A stretch of 61,230 nucleotides of DNA, from the NCBI GenBank assembly GCA_944376195.1, contig CALWBW010000008.1, positions 1 to 61,230 on the forward strand, given 5' to 3'. The number at the start of each line of letters is the position of its first letter. Position 1 is the stretch's first letter. The translations under genes were made by a program, and so were the position numbers. The notes beneath the pieces are model-generated. The model had not been told where the DNA came from. It saw only the letters and a list, made by a program, of their open reading frames with translations, and did not search any database. Below, piece by piece: positions 27,864 to 40,068 of the stretch. The stretch is from an uncultured Clostridia bacterium (GTDB lineage: Bacteria > Bacillota > Clostridia > Oscillospirales > QAMX01).

Positions 27864-28763
27864 TTATTGATAGGCCTGCACTGTTTCCCGATAAATCTTT
27901 GTAAATTCCTCCAATACCTCCGGATGATTAAAATCCCGATGATATAGAAGGTTCGTTTCTCGGATCATACTGAGATTTTCAATTGGAAGCGCGACAAGTT
28001 TCCCTTTTCGAAGTTCATCATAACAGGTACTGCGCGCTAAAATGGAAATTCCAAAATCACGGCGGATCAAATCCTTGATCGTTGCAATATTATCCACTTC
28101 CAAAATCACGTCAAAATCTCGAATGGAAAGATTGATGCTCTCCAGATGTGCCAATAGAAGATTCCTGGTACCCGAGGTTGGTAAGCGCAGAATCAGCTTC
28201 TCCCGCTTAATATCATTGATCGTCACCATACTTTTTTTCGCAAGCGGATGCTCCGGTGCCACCACACAAACCAGATAATCGGTATCAAGCAAAAGCGAGT
28301 TGACGGACGGATCATTCACACGGCCCTCCACAATTGCCAGATCCAGTTCAAAATTGACCAGCATATCATAAAGAATATTTATGGATTCCGTAACAATCGT
28401 TATGCTGACGCCGGTATTCTGATTACAATATTTGGCCAATGTCTCAGCAATCAGATTGCTCTCTGCCGTGTGAGTAATCCCCACGGTCAGTTTCATCAAC
28501 CGCTCTTTTTCATCGATAATTTTCTGCTGCATCCGTTGATATAGTGCCTTAATTCGCCTGGCATATTTGATGGCAATTTCCCCTTCCGGCGTCAGTTTTA
28601 GCTCCCCTTTTCGGCGATGAAAGATTTGAATTCCCAGTTCGTCCTCCAATTGGCTGATCTGATGACTCACAGCTGGTTGCGTCAGTGATAAACGTTCTGC
28701 CGCGCGGGTAAAACTGGCCAATTCATGCACCGTCAGCAACGTGTCCAGTTTGCTGTCCAGCAT
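27864..28763 (-). CDS. LysR-family transcriptional regulator
   Basis: DNA-binding regulator with an N-terminal winged helix-turn-helix (residues 1-60: TVHELASFTRAAERLSLTQP, AVSHQISQLEDELGIQIFHR) and a periplasmic-binding-like effector domain (about 90-295). 299 residues from the ATG at 28763, which has AGGAGG 6-7 nt upstream. The extended frame from 28802 is rejected. It is divergent from the antiporter gene. Two inverted repeats in the shared 125-bp gap are candidate operators, so it probably controls the antiporter and itself (inference). Confidence 0.92.
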   Translation of the reverse strand: MLDSKLDTLLTVHELASFTRAAERLSLTQPAVSHQISQLEDELGIQIFHRRKGELKLTPEGEIAIKYARRIKALYQRMQQKIIDEKERLMKLTVGITHTAESNLIAETLAKYCNQNTGVSITIVTESINILYDMLVNFELDLAIVEGRVNDPSVNSLLLDTDYLVCVVAPEHPLAKKSMVTINDIKREKLILRLPTSGTRNLLLAHLESINLSIRDFDVILEVDNIATIKDLIRRDFGISILARSTCYDELRKGKLVALPIENLSMIRETNLLYHRDFNHPEVLEEFTKIYRETVQAYQ

Positions 28764-28790
28764 GTCACGCCTCCTACATATATTATTTTT

Positions 28791-28843
28791 ATGATAACTC
28801 AAATAAGTATCATTTTACTTTATGATAATTTTAGCATATCATA
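28791..28843. promoter_or_regulatory. Two candidate operators in the LysR/antiporter intergenic region
   Basis: Two copies of the same dyad. ATGATA-N11-TATCAT spans 28791-28813, and TATGATA-N9-TATCATA spans 28821-28843. Their centres are 30 bp apart, about three helical turns, so a multimeric regulator could bind both on one face. LysR proteins typically use two such sites between divergent genes. Binding is inferred. Confidence 0.55.
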
Positions 28844-28888
28844 GTCCTATCGAAAAAACAAGACCTTTTGGGAAAAGGAGAGAGGACA

Positions 28889-30139
28889 TTGTTTGATATT
28901 TTTTCCGGCCTTAATCATGAAGTAACCATTCTGCTTGCACTTACCATCATTTTATGCGCGGGATTCTTAGTCACACGACTGACTAAACTTCTTCACCTGC
29001 CGAATGTCAGTGGATACATCCTTGCGGGAATTCTTATCGGTCCACATCTATTGAATATCATTCCAGAAACGGTCGCAGAGGGAATGGATTTTGTGGCGGA
29101 TATCGCGCTTGCATTCATTGCGTTTGGCGTGGGAAAATTCTTCAAGAAGGACGTTCTTCGAACAGGCGGTACGAAAATCCTCGTCATTACCATAGCAGAG
29201 TCTCTCACAGCCGGTGTGCTGGTTTCAACGGCCATGTCACTGCTTTTCCATTTCGACTGGAAACTCTCTCTGCTTCTTGGCGCGATTGCCACAGCCACGG
29301 CACCCGCCAGCACCATGATGACAATCCATCAATACCACGCGCGCGGCGAATTTGTCAATATGCTTTTACAAGTTGTCGCTTTGGACGACGTTGTCTGTCT
29401 CTTGGTCTTCAGCATCGCCTCTGCAGCCGTCAACGCGTCGGACTCCGGCATTTTTACAGTCTCCTCTATCCTGCTGCCGTTACTTTATAACCTTGTGGCA
29501 ATTGTGTTGGGCGGCGTTTTTGCGTTTATTCTTGCAAAACTTTTACGGCCCGGACGCAGCAACGATAACCGTTTGATTCTGGTCATCGCCATGCTTCTGG
29601 GACTTTCCGGACTCTGTGCTCTGTTTGATATATCCCCGTTGCTTTCCTGTATGGTATTCGGCTCAGTGTACCTCAATAAAACGGAAGACCGGGAACTCTT
29701 TCATCAATTGACAAATTTTACGCCCCCCGTTATGTCTATTTTCTTTATTACCTCCGGTATGCAATTGGACGTCAACGCGCTCGCAACATTCGGCTTAGCA
29801 GGCATCGGCTATTTCTTGATTCGCATTGCAGGAAAATATGCCGGTTCCTATCTCGGTTGCCTCATTACGCGCACCGACCGTCTGACACGGGATTATTTTG
29901 GCGCAGCACTTGTGCCACAGGCTGGCGTTGCTATCGGTCTGGCGCATTTAGGACAGCGCATCCTGCCTACCAATATCGGCGATATCCTTCTGACGATGAT
30001 TTTGGCCTCCAGTGTGCTCTATGAGCTGATTGGTCCGGCATGCGCCAAATTTGCACTTTTCCGCTCCGGCGCAATTGAATCACACAAGACAAACCTTTCC
30101 TCCTTTCAAGCACAGACAGAACAAAGTGCAGCGAAATAA
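28889..30139 (+). CDS. Cation:proton antiporter (CPA2/Kef type)
   Basis: Polytopic membrane antiporter of the monovalent cation:proton antiporter-2 family, 416 residues, about 12 transmembrane segments. Family features include HLPNVSGYILAGILIGPHLL near the N-terminus, GAIATATAPASTMMTIHQY, and VVALDDVVCLLVFSIA with the Asp pair expected in the transport site. There is no TrkA-N domain, unlike KefC. The start is TTG at 28889 with AGGAGAGAGG upstream. The TTG at 28868 precedes that site and is disfavoured. Probably regulated by the divergent LysR. Ion specificity (Na+ or K+) undetermined. Confidence 0.9.
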   Translation: MFDIFSGLNHEVTILLALTIILCAGFLVTRLTKLLHLPNVSGYILAGILIGPHLLNIIPETVAEGMDFVADIALAFIAFGVGKFFKKDVLRTGGTKILVITIAESLTAGVLVSTAMSLLFHFDWKLSLLLGAIATATAPASTMMTIHQYHARGEFVNMLLQVVALDDVVCLLVFSIASAAVNASDSGIFTVSSILLPLLYNLVAIVLGGVFAFILAKLLRPGRSNDNRLILVIAMLLGLSGLCALFDISPLLSCMVFGSVYLNKTEDRELFHQLTNFTPPVMSIFFITSGMQLDVNALATFGLAGIGYFLIRIAGKYAGSYLGCLITRTDRLTRDYFGAALVPQAGVAIGLAHLGQRILPTNIGDILLTMILASSVLYELIGPACAKFALFRSGAIESHKTNLSSFQAQTEQSAAK

Positions 30140-30151
30140 ATTCAGTAGTTT

Positions 30152-30174
30152 CCCGCATAATTTCAGCGGGTTTT
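30152..30174 (+). terminator. Terminator after the antiporter gene
   Basis: CCCGC and GCGGG separated by 9 nt, then TTTT. The stem is short, so it is moderate in strength. Confidence 0.5.
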
Positions 30175-30249
30175 CAATACAGATTTTCATGTTTTCCTTG
30201 GGGAAATCCCGTCCGTCATGGAAATTAAAGTCCACTTCCCGAGAACGGC

Positions 30250-30278
30250 TTGCTTTCCCTCCCCCCATACGGTAGTAT
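30250..30278 (+). promoter_or_regulatory. Possible promoter of the first GH51 gene
   Basis: TTGCTT (30250-30255) and TAGTAT (30273-30278) with 17-bp spacing, 32 bp ahead of the GTG start. Weak match. Confidence 0.3.
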
Positions 30279-30310
30279 GAAATCAAGACTTTGGACAGGG
30301 AGGGATTCGG

Positions 30311-31804
30311 GTGGCAATACTTTTCGTCAATGAAGCAAGGACTTACGCAAAAATCAATAAAAACATCTACGGACATTTCACTGAGCATTTGGGAAATTGT
30401 ATCTATGGCGGCATTTATGTCGGAGAAAACAGCGCGATTCCCAATGTGCGCGGAATTCGCAGCGACGTAGTCGCAGCGCTGCGGCAAATCCGTGTGCCGA
30501 TCATTCGCTGGCCGGGCGGCTGTTTTGCGGAATATTATAACTGGCTCGACGGCATTGGTCCCAAAGAAAATCGCAAGTGCATCGTCAATACCTCCTGGGG
30601 CGGCGTCACGGAAGATAACTCCTTTGGTACGCACGAATTCCTGGATTTCTGTGAACAGGTTGGCTGTGAACCCTACATCACCGGCAATATCTGCGCAGGA
30701 GATCCCCGGGAGTTGAGCGATTGGCTGGATTATGTAAACTTCTCAGGACGTTCCCCCATGTCTGACCTGCGCCGGAAAAACGGACGGGAAGAGCCTTGGA
30801 AGGTACGGTATGTCGGCATCGGCAATGAAAATTGGGGCGGCGGCGGCAATATGCGTCCGGAGTACTATGCAGATGTGTTCCGGCAATTTGCCTCCTATAT
30901 CCGCCGCAACAACCACGATTTATATACGGTTGCCTGCGGCTCCAACGGGGCGGACTATGAATGGACGGAAAAGCTGATGCAGATTGTCGGCCCACGCATG
31001 AACGGTCTTGCCCTGCACTTCTACACCATGCCGGAGTATTACCGTAACATCGAACGTTTCCCCTGGGAGAAAAAAGGACCGGCTACCGGTTTTGATGTGG
31101 CAAATTATTACCGTACGTTGACCAGAACGTTGGATATGGGGCCGCTGATTGAAAAGACAAAAGCCATTATGGATATCTATGACCCCGAACGCAAGGTGGA
31201 CCTCGTTGTAGATGAATGGGGCGCCTGGCACCTGCCGGAACCCGGCACCAATCCGGGATTCCTTTTCCAGCAGAACACCATGCGCGATGCTATCGTTGCC
31301 GCCATCAATTTAAACATCTTTAACCAGTATGCCGAGCGTGTAACCATGGCAAACCTGGCGCAAATGGTCAATGTGATTCAGTCAGTCATTTTAACGAAAG
31401 GCGAAGAAATGGTTCTGACGCCAACCTATCATGTTTTCGACTTATACAAAGCGCATCAGGACGCCATGCGGATCGAGAGCTACGTACAGCAAGATCTGAT
31501 CGGCACAGAAGAAACGCAAGTACCCGGTCTCCACGCAAGCGCTTCGGTGGACGAACAGGGCAATGTTCACGTTACCGTAGCAAATCTCTCCGCCACAGAC
31601 GCGCAGAATATTCGCGCTGTACTGGAAGGACGGAAGTTTTCCTCTGTACACGTCCGGTATCTGGCGGGCGATATGAACGATCACAACGAATTTGGCAAGG
31701 CACCCCGCGTATTTATCCGTGATATGCAGGGCGTGACATTAGCAGATAACGAATTTACGATGGAACTGCCGGCCTGTGCCGTTGCAGAAATTACGCTTCA
31801 CTGA
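30311..31804 (+). CDS. GH51 alpha-L-arabinofuranosidase
   Basis: Retaining glycoside hydrolase of family 51 releasing arabinofuranose from arabinan or arabinoxylan oligosaccharides. 497 residues without a signal peptide, so it is intracellular and acts on imported oligosaccharides. Acid/base Glu173 lies in [11 protein letters not shown] and nucleophile Glu302 in [26 protein letters not shown] is the family barrel motif. GTG start at 30311 with AGGGAGGG upstream. It converges on a second GH51 gene, with a perfect terminator between them. No arabinose kinase, isomerase or transporter is adjacent. Confidence 0.94.
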   Translation: MAILFVNEARTYAKINKNIYGHFTEHLGNCIYGGIYVGENSAIPNVRGIRSDVVAALRQIRVPIIRWPGGCFAEYYNWLDGIGPKENRKCIVNTSWGGVTEDNSFGTHEFLDFCEQVGCEPYITGNICAGDPRELSDWLDYVNFSGRSPMSDLRRKNGREEPWKVRYVGIGNENWGGGGNMRPEYYADVFRQFASYIRRNNHDLYTVACGSNGADYEWTEKLMQIVGPRMNGLALHFYTMPEYYRNIERFPWEKKGPATGFDVANYYRTLTRTLDMGPLIEKTKAIMDIYDPERKVDLVVDEWGAWHLPEPGTNPGFLFQQNTMRDAIVAAINLNIFNQYAERVTMANLAQMVNVIQSVILTKGEEMVLTPTYHVFDLYKAHQDAMRIESYVQQDLIGTEETQVPGLHASASVDEQGNVHVTVANLSATDAQNIRAVLEGRKFSSVHVRYLAGDMNDHNEFGKAPRVFIRDMQGVTLADNEFTMELPACAVAEITLH

Positions 31805-31819
31805 GTTTCCTTTTTTTGA

Positions 31820-31860
31820 AAACACCCCCGGCCGGAGTTTCATTCCGGCCGGGGGTGTTT
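31820..31860. terminator. Bidirectional intrinsic terminator between two GH51 genes
   Basis: Perfect 17-bp stem (AAACACCCCCGGCCGGA and complement) with a 7-nt loop and A/T runs on both sides. Confidence 0.93.
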
Positions 31861-31884
31861 GTTTCAAGTGCAATCACATTCCCG

Positions 31885-34837
<2,953 letters not shown>

Positions 34838-34841
<4 letters not shown>

Positions 34842-36196
34842 TTCAGTATGTCCCTCAAATCCTGAATATTTCCATTCTTGGCCGCAACAATCACGCGGTC
34901 ATTCAGTTTAATCACATCGTTACCGCCTGGAATAATCGTCATTCCATTGCGGAGGATGCAGGCAATCAACGTATTATCCCGTATTTCCAACTTCCGCAGC
35001 GGGACGTCCACATACTCCGCCTTCTGTTTCACCAGGAATTCCAACGCCTCCACGCGGTTTCCCACCAACTTATGCAACGTTTCAATGTTGCTGCTGCTGA
35101 GCGAGTTCTGCATGGCACGTACAAACCGGATGATTTGATTGGCTGCGGTCCGAATGGGAGAAATTACACTTTCGATCCCCGCATTTGAAAAAATTTCGGG
35201 GAACAAGATATGGTCAATCTTTGTCAAAACCTTCTGCACGCCACAGGATACCGCATACATGGATACAATGATGTTCTGTTCATCCAAACCCGTTAGCGCC
35301 ACAAATGCGTCCATTTCTCCAATGGACTCCTCATTTAACAGTTCACGGTCCGTTCCATCTCCATAAATGATGGTGGCTTTCGGCAGGTATTCACATAAAA
35401 TTTGGCAACGTTCCGCGTCCTTTTCCAAAATGGTCACATCAATTCCCATTTCAGTGAGCTGCCTGGTCAAATAAAGGGAAATCCGGCCGCCGCCTAAAAT
35501 CATCACTTTTCGGACCTTCTGCTGCACAATTCCCAACGACGTGAACAGCGACGAGATATCGGCGGCAGACGCCGTGACATGCACACGGTCGCCTTCATGC
35601 AAAACAAAATTACCCGTCGGAATATAAACCTCGTTCTCACGGTTCACCGCACAGACCAGAAATTTTTCTTTATATAAGCTGCCAATCTGCGACAAGGTTT
35701 TATTGGCGATGGGGCTATCCTTAGTAATACGGAACTCCACCAGTTCCACACGCCCCCGGGCAAACAAATCAATATTAATCGCGGACGGGAATCGCAAGTT
35801 GCGGGCAATTTCGCGCGCTGCCTCACGCTCCGGATTTACCACCATGGAAAGCCCCAGTTCATCCCGCATCATCTGCAATTGTTTGGCATATTCCGGATTG
35901 CGTACACGTGCAATCGTATTTTTTGCGCCAAGTTTTTTTCCCGTGATGCAGCATAAAATATTCAATTCGTCCGACGAAGTAGCCGCGATAACCAAATCCG
36001 ACTTCGGCACGCCCGCTTCGATCTGCACATCATAACTGGCGCCGTTTCCCTGAATTCCAATTACATCATGCATATTCACGGAATGGTTTAACACGGAACT
36101 TTGGTGATCGATCACCGTAACGTCATGGCCCTCCGACGACAGATGTTCCGTCAGCGTAGAGCCCAGCTTTCCATCTCCGATGATGGTGATTCTCAT
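34838..36196 (-). CDS. trkA: TrkA, potassium transporter regulatory subunit
   Basis: Cytoplasmic nucleotide-binding gating protein of the Trk system. 452 residues make two tandem RCK modules. The first has GDGKLGSTL (the G7-x-G9-x-x-G12 site) and a TrkA-C domain to about 220. The second starts at MILGGGRISLYL, where the last glycine is replaced by Ser, and ends in another TrkA-C domain. GGAGATG precedes the ATG at 36196. First of three overlapping genes. The 177-bp gap to the divergent M23 gene is AT-rich, with no c-di-AMP riboswitch recognised. Confidence 0.95.
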
Positions 36197-36373
36197 AATA
36201 CATCTCCAAGGTCAAATACATACTTCTGCAAGTCATCCCGCTGGATGAAGGACAATTTCCTCATTATTATATCATATCGTTTTTTAAAAGCAACCATACA
36301 GGAAGCGCCTTTCGTACTATTTCAGGGAAAGAAACCATAATATATAACAGGCAGAGACAAGGAGGAAAATCCT

Positions 36374-37384
36374 ATGGCACAGGTTTACGGGCGGCGGGTC
36401 TCCGACAAATCCCCCCGTCCGCTCTTCAGCGGCCGCTTATTCCGGCTGTTATTTTGCATGTTTCTTTTTACAGCCGCCGCAGTCTGCAAAAATGTTCTGC
36501 CGGATGGTTACCGGCAGGCGCTTGTAACCGGTCTGGACTCCGGTCTTACATTTCGGGACGTATTGGAGGTCTTTGGGGAATCCGCCAGTTCCCAGGAGGC
36601 GTTTTCCCGTCTATGGAGCGAGGGCGTTTTAAAAGTATTCGGCTTTGCCGGTGAAGAACAAGAAGTTTCGGGAGATATTTCCGACGAGACGCCTGCCGGC
36701 ATACCGGAGGAGTCCCATGTAAGCGCCAGTCTAGAACTTTCGGAAGATGCGACAATCCCGGTCATCCTGCGCAGTGCGGTCAGTTTCGACGTCGGAGAAC
36801 TGCCGGGCGCCGTTACCATTCCGGAATCGGCCGCCCCTTTAACCGTTTCCGAAGCCACGATTTCTGATAGTGCGGAACTTCCAGAGGAGCCGCAGGTGAC
36901 GGCGGTCGTCTCCGAAGGATATCAAGTTCCGGAGGAAGACGCGGGTCTTCCCGTTCCGGACGTTGTGAGTACAGAGGCCACCGCGATCTCTTTTTTCTTT
37001 TTTATGCCGGTTCTGGGCACGCTGACCTCCGGTTTCGGCTACCGTGACCATCCCATAGACGGGGAATACAAGTTCCACTATGGCGTAGACCTTGCGGTAG
37101 ATATGCGAACGGAGGTCGCCTGTTTCACAGACGGCAAAGTGATCTTTACCGGCCAAGGTGAAATCAACGGCAATTACATGAAAGTGGAGCACGCAGACGG
37201 ATTCGTCACGCTCTATGCGCATCTGGACGAAATTTTGGTGGAAACCGGAGATTCCGTGCAGACAGGTGAAATCATTGCGTTATCCGGCGCGACGGGGCAG
37301 GTATCCGGTCCGCATCTGCACTTTCAAATTTATCACAACGAAAAGCTGGTCAATCCGGAACCGTTTTTGGAATACGCCGCTTGA
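36374..37384 (+). CDS. Membrane-anchored M23 family metallopeptidase
   Basis: Peptidoglycan endopeptidase of the LytM/M23 type, 336 residues. A basic N-terminus and one transmembrane segment (about 22-40) are followed by a Glu/Ser/Pro-rich stalk (about 90-205) and the catalytic domain. Zinc ligands His235 and Asp239 (HYGVD) and the His314-Leu-His316 motif (GPHLHFQIY) are intact, so it should be active. In a spore former it could be SpoIIQ-like, but no SpoIIIAH partner is near and other wall-remodelling roles are equally possible. AAGGAGG precedes the ATG. Confidence 0.88.
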   Translation: MAQVYGRRVSDKSPRPLFSGRLFRLLFCMFLFTAAAVCKNVLPDGYRQALVTGLDSGLTFRDVLEVFGESASSQEAFSRLWSEGVLKVFGFAGEEQEVSGDISDETPAGIPEESHVSASLELSEDATIPVILRSAVSFDVGELPGAVTIPESAAPLTVSEATISDSAELPEEPQVTAVVSEGYQVPEEDAGLPVPDVVSTEATAISFFFFMPVLGTLTSGFGYRDHPIDGEYKFHYGVDLAVDMRTEVACFTDGKVIFTGQGEINGNYMKVEHADGFVTLYAHLDEILVETGDSVQTGEIIALSGATGQVSGPHLHFQIYHNEKLVNPEPFLEYAA

Positions 37385-37385
37385 T

Positions 37386-37425
37386 AAAAACCAGAGGGAA
37401 CATCACGAGTACCCTCTGGTTTTTT
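37386..37425. terminator. Bidirectional intrinsic terminator
   Basis: AAAAACCAGAGGG and its complement with a 13-nt loop, T/A runs on both ends. It lies between the convergent M23 and larA genes. Confidence 0.85.
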
Positions 37426-37430
37426 CTTTA

Positions 37431-38708
37431 TCATTTTTCCGGCTCCACAACGACACTGACGCCATCCGGGATCGCCGTTATCGAAGCTTGCGGATTATGA
37501 AGCCGCTCTTCCGCCAAACGCAGCGCTTCTTCCAGACTGTGCGCGGGCGTCATATGCAGCGCATGGACCATGGCGTCCGGCGCGTCTGAAACATAAATCA
37601 CAGATGCCTTTTGCAACACGCGAATAAAAATTTGCGTCTGCCACTGATCCGGTTCCGTTTCTTCGCGTCCACGCCGCAAAAAAGATGTCAACGTCTTTTC
37701 AATATCCGGTTCTTCCGCCAGTTGCCGGTAAAACGCTTCGCCGCCATGACCGTCCTCCGACCGGGCAACCATGATGATCACACCGTCTTTCCGCACAGTT
37801 GCTTCCGCCGCGGTCATGCCTTTAACAGCCTGATATATGTTTTGATCCAATGGATATCCGCCGTTTGTGGCAATCACAATATCCGCAGGCTTTGCCTGCA
37901 CCCGGCATAGCCCAGATAAAAACGCACAGCCCGCCGCATGCGCCTTCTCCATATCGCCCGCTGCAATGTAAACCGGCTCTTTTTCGGCATTGATCACCGC
38001 GTTCACAATAAAAGCAAGGCCCGCCTTTCGAGCGGCCCACACCATGTCGGCATGAATCGGATTTCCCTCCAAAATTCCCGTCCGCGCGGCGGGAGAGGCA
38101 ATCAATTCCGCACGGTGGTTGGCAAGCACCGTCTGCCGGCTTGCCACGCCCGGCAGAACGCTTTTACGCGAACCGGAGTAACCGGCAAAGAAATGCGGTT
38201 CGATGAAGCCCTCTGCCACAACCAGATCCGCGTCTATCACAAGCCGGTTTAAAAAACAGTCTCCGCCGCCCGGCAGCGTTCCCACATTGACAAATTCCGA
38301 TTTGTCGCAATCGTGTACGACGATATGCTCCTGCGCCACCAGTTCTGCGCCGAATTTGTCGGAGAGTTCCGCTTTGGTCGGGCCCCGATGGCATCCGGTT
38401 GCGATAAGAATTGTAATCTCCGCATCCGGGTTGCCGCGGCGTAACTCGCGCAGCATGGGCGGCACAAGCACACGGCTTGGCACAGGGCGCGTGTGGTCGC
38501 TGGCAAGCAGCACAATGTTCCGCTTCCCACGCGCCAGTTCGGAAAGCGGCGGGGACCCAACGGGGTTTGCAAGCGCCCGCTCCATGAGTACGGACGGTTC
38601 CATCCCAGAGTCGTACCGCTCCAGTCCGGAGCTTAGAACGCCTCGTACCCGTTCATCCGGAATATCCAGGGAAAGCGTCTTTCGTCCATAGGGAAATTGT
38701 AAACGCAT
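37431..38708 (-). CDS. larA: LarA family nickel-dependent racemase/epimerase
   Basis: Lactate racemase family enzyme using the nickel-pincer nucleotide cofactor. 425 residues from the ATG at 38708, with GAGGTG 6 nt upstream (GTG at 38717 is less likely). The cofactor-attachment lysine is K182 in HFFAGYSGSRKSVLPG. Catalytic histidines correspond to His107 (ATGCHR) and His172 (EPHF). SDHTRPVP is the family N-terminal signature. Family members act on lactate, malate or sugar acids such as gluconate. The divergent dehydrogenase/reductase/mutarotase genes make a sugar-acid substrate worth considering. LarB, LarC and LarE are not in the window. Confidence 0.92.
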   Translation of the reverse strand: MRLQFPYGRKTLSLDIPDERVRGVLSSGLERYDSGMEPSVLMERALANPVGSPPLSELARGKRNIVLLASDHTRPVPSRVLVPPMLRELRRGNPDAEITILIATGCHRGPTKAELSDKFGAELVAQEHIVVHDCDKSEFVNVGTLPGGGDCFLNRLVIDADLVVAEGFIEPHFFAGYSGSRKSVLPGVASRQTVLANHRAELIASPAARTGILEGNPIHADMVWAARKAGLAFIVNAVINAEKEPVYIAAGDMEKAHAAGCAFLSGLCRVQAKPADIVIATNGGYPLDQNIYQAVKGMTAAEATVRKDGVIIMVARSEDGHGGEAFYRQLAEEPDIEKTLTSFLRRGREETEPDQWQTQIFIRVLQKASVIYVSDAPDAMVHALHMTPAHSLEEALRLAEERLHNPQASITAIPDGVSVVVEPEK

Positions 38709-38985
38709 AGGCTTCACCTCAGCTCATCCAACTGTCTTTATTATAAACGCACTGTCTGTCTGCAATCAAGGGCTCCGAAAAAATCTTTTGTCCGCGTCAT
38801 ACGGCCAAAAGCCGGGCTGCTTTGGTGGAATTTTAATTTTTATGGAATATTTTTCGTTTTTCTCTATTACTATTTTTTAAAATCTGTTATACTATCCCAT
38901 ATAGAGCCGAAAAACATTTTTATTCCATGCATTTCAATGCGGGAAACCATCGGGATTTCCATAAACAAAAGGAGGAATATTTGTG

Positions 38986-40053
38986 ATGCAATCCATTCCG
39001 GAAACCATGCTGGGCGCAATTCTGCCGGGAAATTCTTCCGTTGAACTGCGGGAATTTCAAGTTCCCAAGCCGGGCCACGGACAAGTGCTGATTCAGACGA
39101 AAGCCACCACCATTTGCGGCAGCGATATCCGCTGTATTTACCGCGAGCACGTCGGAAAAGGCCCGGAAGGCTATATTCCCGGTACCATTGCCGGGCATGA
39201 GCCCTGCGGTGTGATTGTGGAAGAGGGCGAAGGGCTACGCCGTTTTAAAAAAGGCGACCGGGTTGTCGTCTACCACATATCCGGCTGCGGCGTCTGTAAC
39301 GATTGCCGGCGCGGATACTATATTTCCTGTTCCAGTCCTTTCCGTGCCGCCTATGGATGGCAGCGGGACGGCGGTATGGCGCCCTACATCCTTGCCGATG
39401 AAAAAGACCTCATTGCGTTACCGGATGAGTTGAGCTATGTGGACGGCGCACAGGTAGCCTGCGGGTTCGGTACGGTTTATGAGGCCATTGAAAAAATCGG
39501 CGTCAGCGGCAATGACGCGGTTTTGGTCACAGGTCTTGGTCCCGTTGGCTTGGCGGCGCTGATGCTGGCAAAAGCAATGGGCGCAAACCAACTGCTCGGT
39601 GTCGAAATGAACCCTTATCGGATAGAACTGGCAAAAAAACTCGGGTTGGTGGATGCCGTGTTCCAACCCAGCGATCATGTCGTCGAGGACATCCTTGCGG
39701 CGACCGGAGGGCGCGGTGTAGAACGTGCCATTGACGCCAGCGCATCCGACGCAGGGCGTCAAACCGCCATTCGCGCCACCCGTGAGTGGGGAAAAATTGC
39801 CTTTGTCGGCGAGGGCGGCACCTGCACTTTTACGCCAAGTCCGGACATCATCCACGGCCAGAAGACCATTTATGGGTCTTGGGTCACCAGTCTGTGGCGC
39901 ATGGAAGAGCTTGTGGAACGTCTGGTACGCTGGAACATTCATCCGCATGATCTGGTTACGCACACCTTCCCGCTCAGCCAGGCCGGGGATGCCTACGCAC
40001 TGATGGCGGGCGGGCAATGCGGCAAAGTTGCGGTGGTCTTTGACGAAGCATAA
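38986..40053 (+). CDS. Zinc-dependent medium-chain alcohol/polyol dehydrogenase
   Basis: NAD(P)-dependent MDR-family dehydrogenase, 355 residues. The catalytic zinc site is in TICGSD and AGHEPCG. The structural zinc site has four cysteines in GCGVCNDCRRGYYISC. The nucleotide fold starts at VTGLGPVGLAALMLAK. It resembles sorbitol/threonine/galactitol-type enzymes, but the substrate cannot be fixed. ATG at 38986 preceded in frame by GTG at 38983. GGAGGA at 38971 suits either. A TATACT element at 38888 may be its -10 box. First gene of a cassette with the aldo-keto reductase and FucU-like genes. Confidence 0.9.
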   Translation: MQSIPETMLGAILPGNSSVELREFQVPKPGHGQVLIQTKATTICGSDIRCIYREHVGKGPEGYIPGTIAGHEPCGVIVEEGEGLRRFKKGDRVVVYHISGCGVCNDCRRGYYISCSSPFRAAYGWQRDGGMAPYILADEKDLIALPDELSYVDGAQVACGFGTVYEAIEKIGVSGNDAVLVTGLGPVGLAALMLAKAMGANQLLGVEMNPYRIELAKKLGLVDAVFQPSDHVVEDILAATGGRGVERAIDASASDAGRQTAIRATREWGKIAFVGEGGTCTFTPSPDIIHGQKTIYGSWVTSLWRMEELVERLVRWNIHPHDLVTHTFPLSQAGDAYALMAGGQCGKVAVVFDEA

Positions 40054-40068
40054 GGAAAGGAGCCTCTC

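Noticed and set aside
36197..36373. c-di-AMP (ydaO) riboswitch between trkA and the M23 gene
   Set aside because: Both neighbours are common targets of that class, but the gap is too short and AT-rich, with none of the conserved elements.
38751..38762. ACTGTCTGTCTG, similar to the CTGT microsatellite at the right edge
   Set aside because: Only about two and a half units, expected by chance and unrelated in position.
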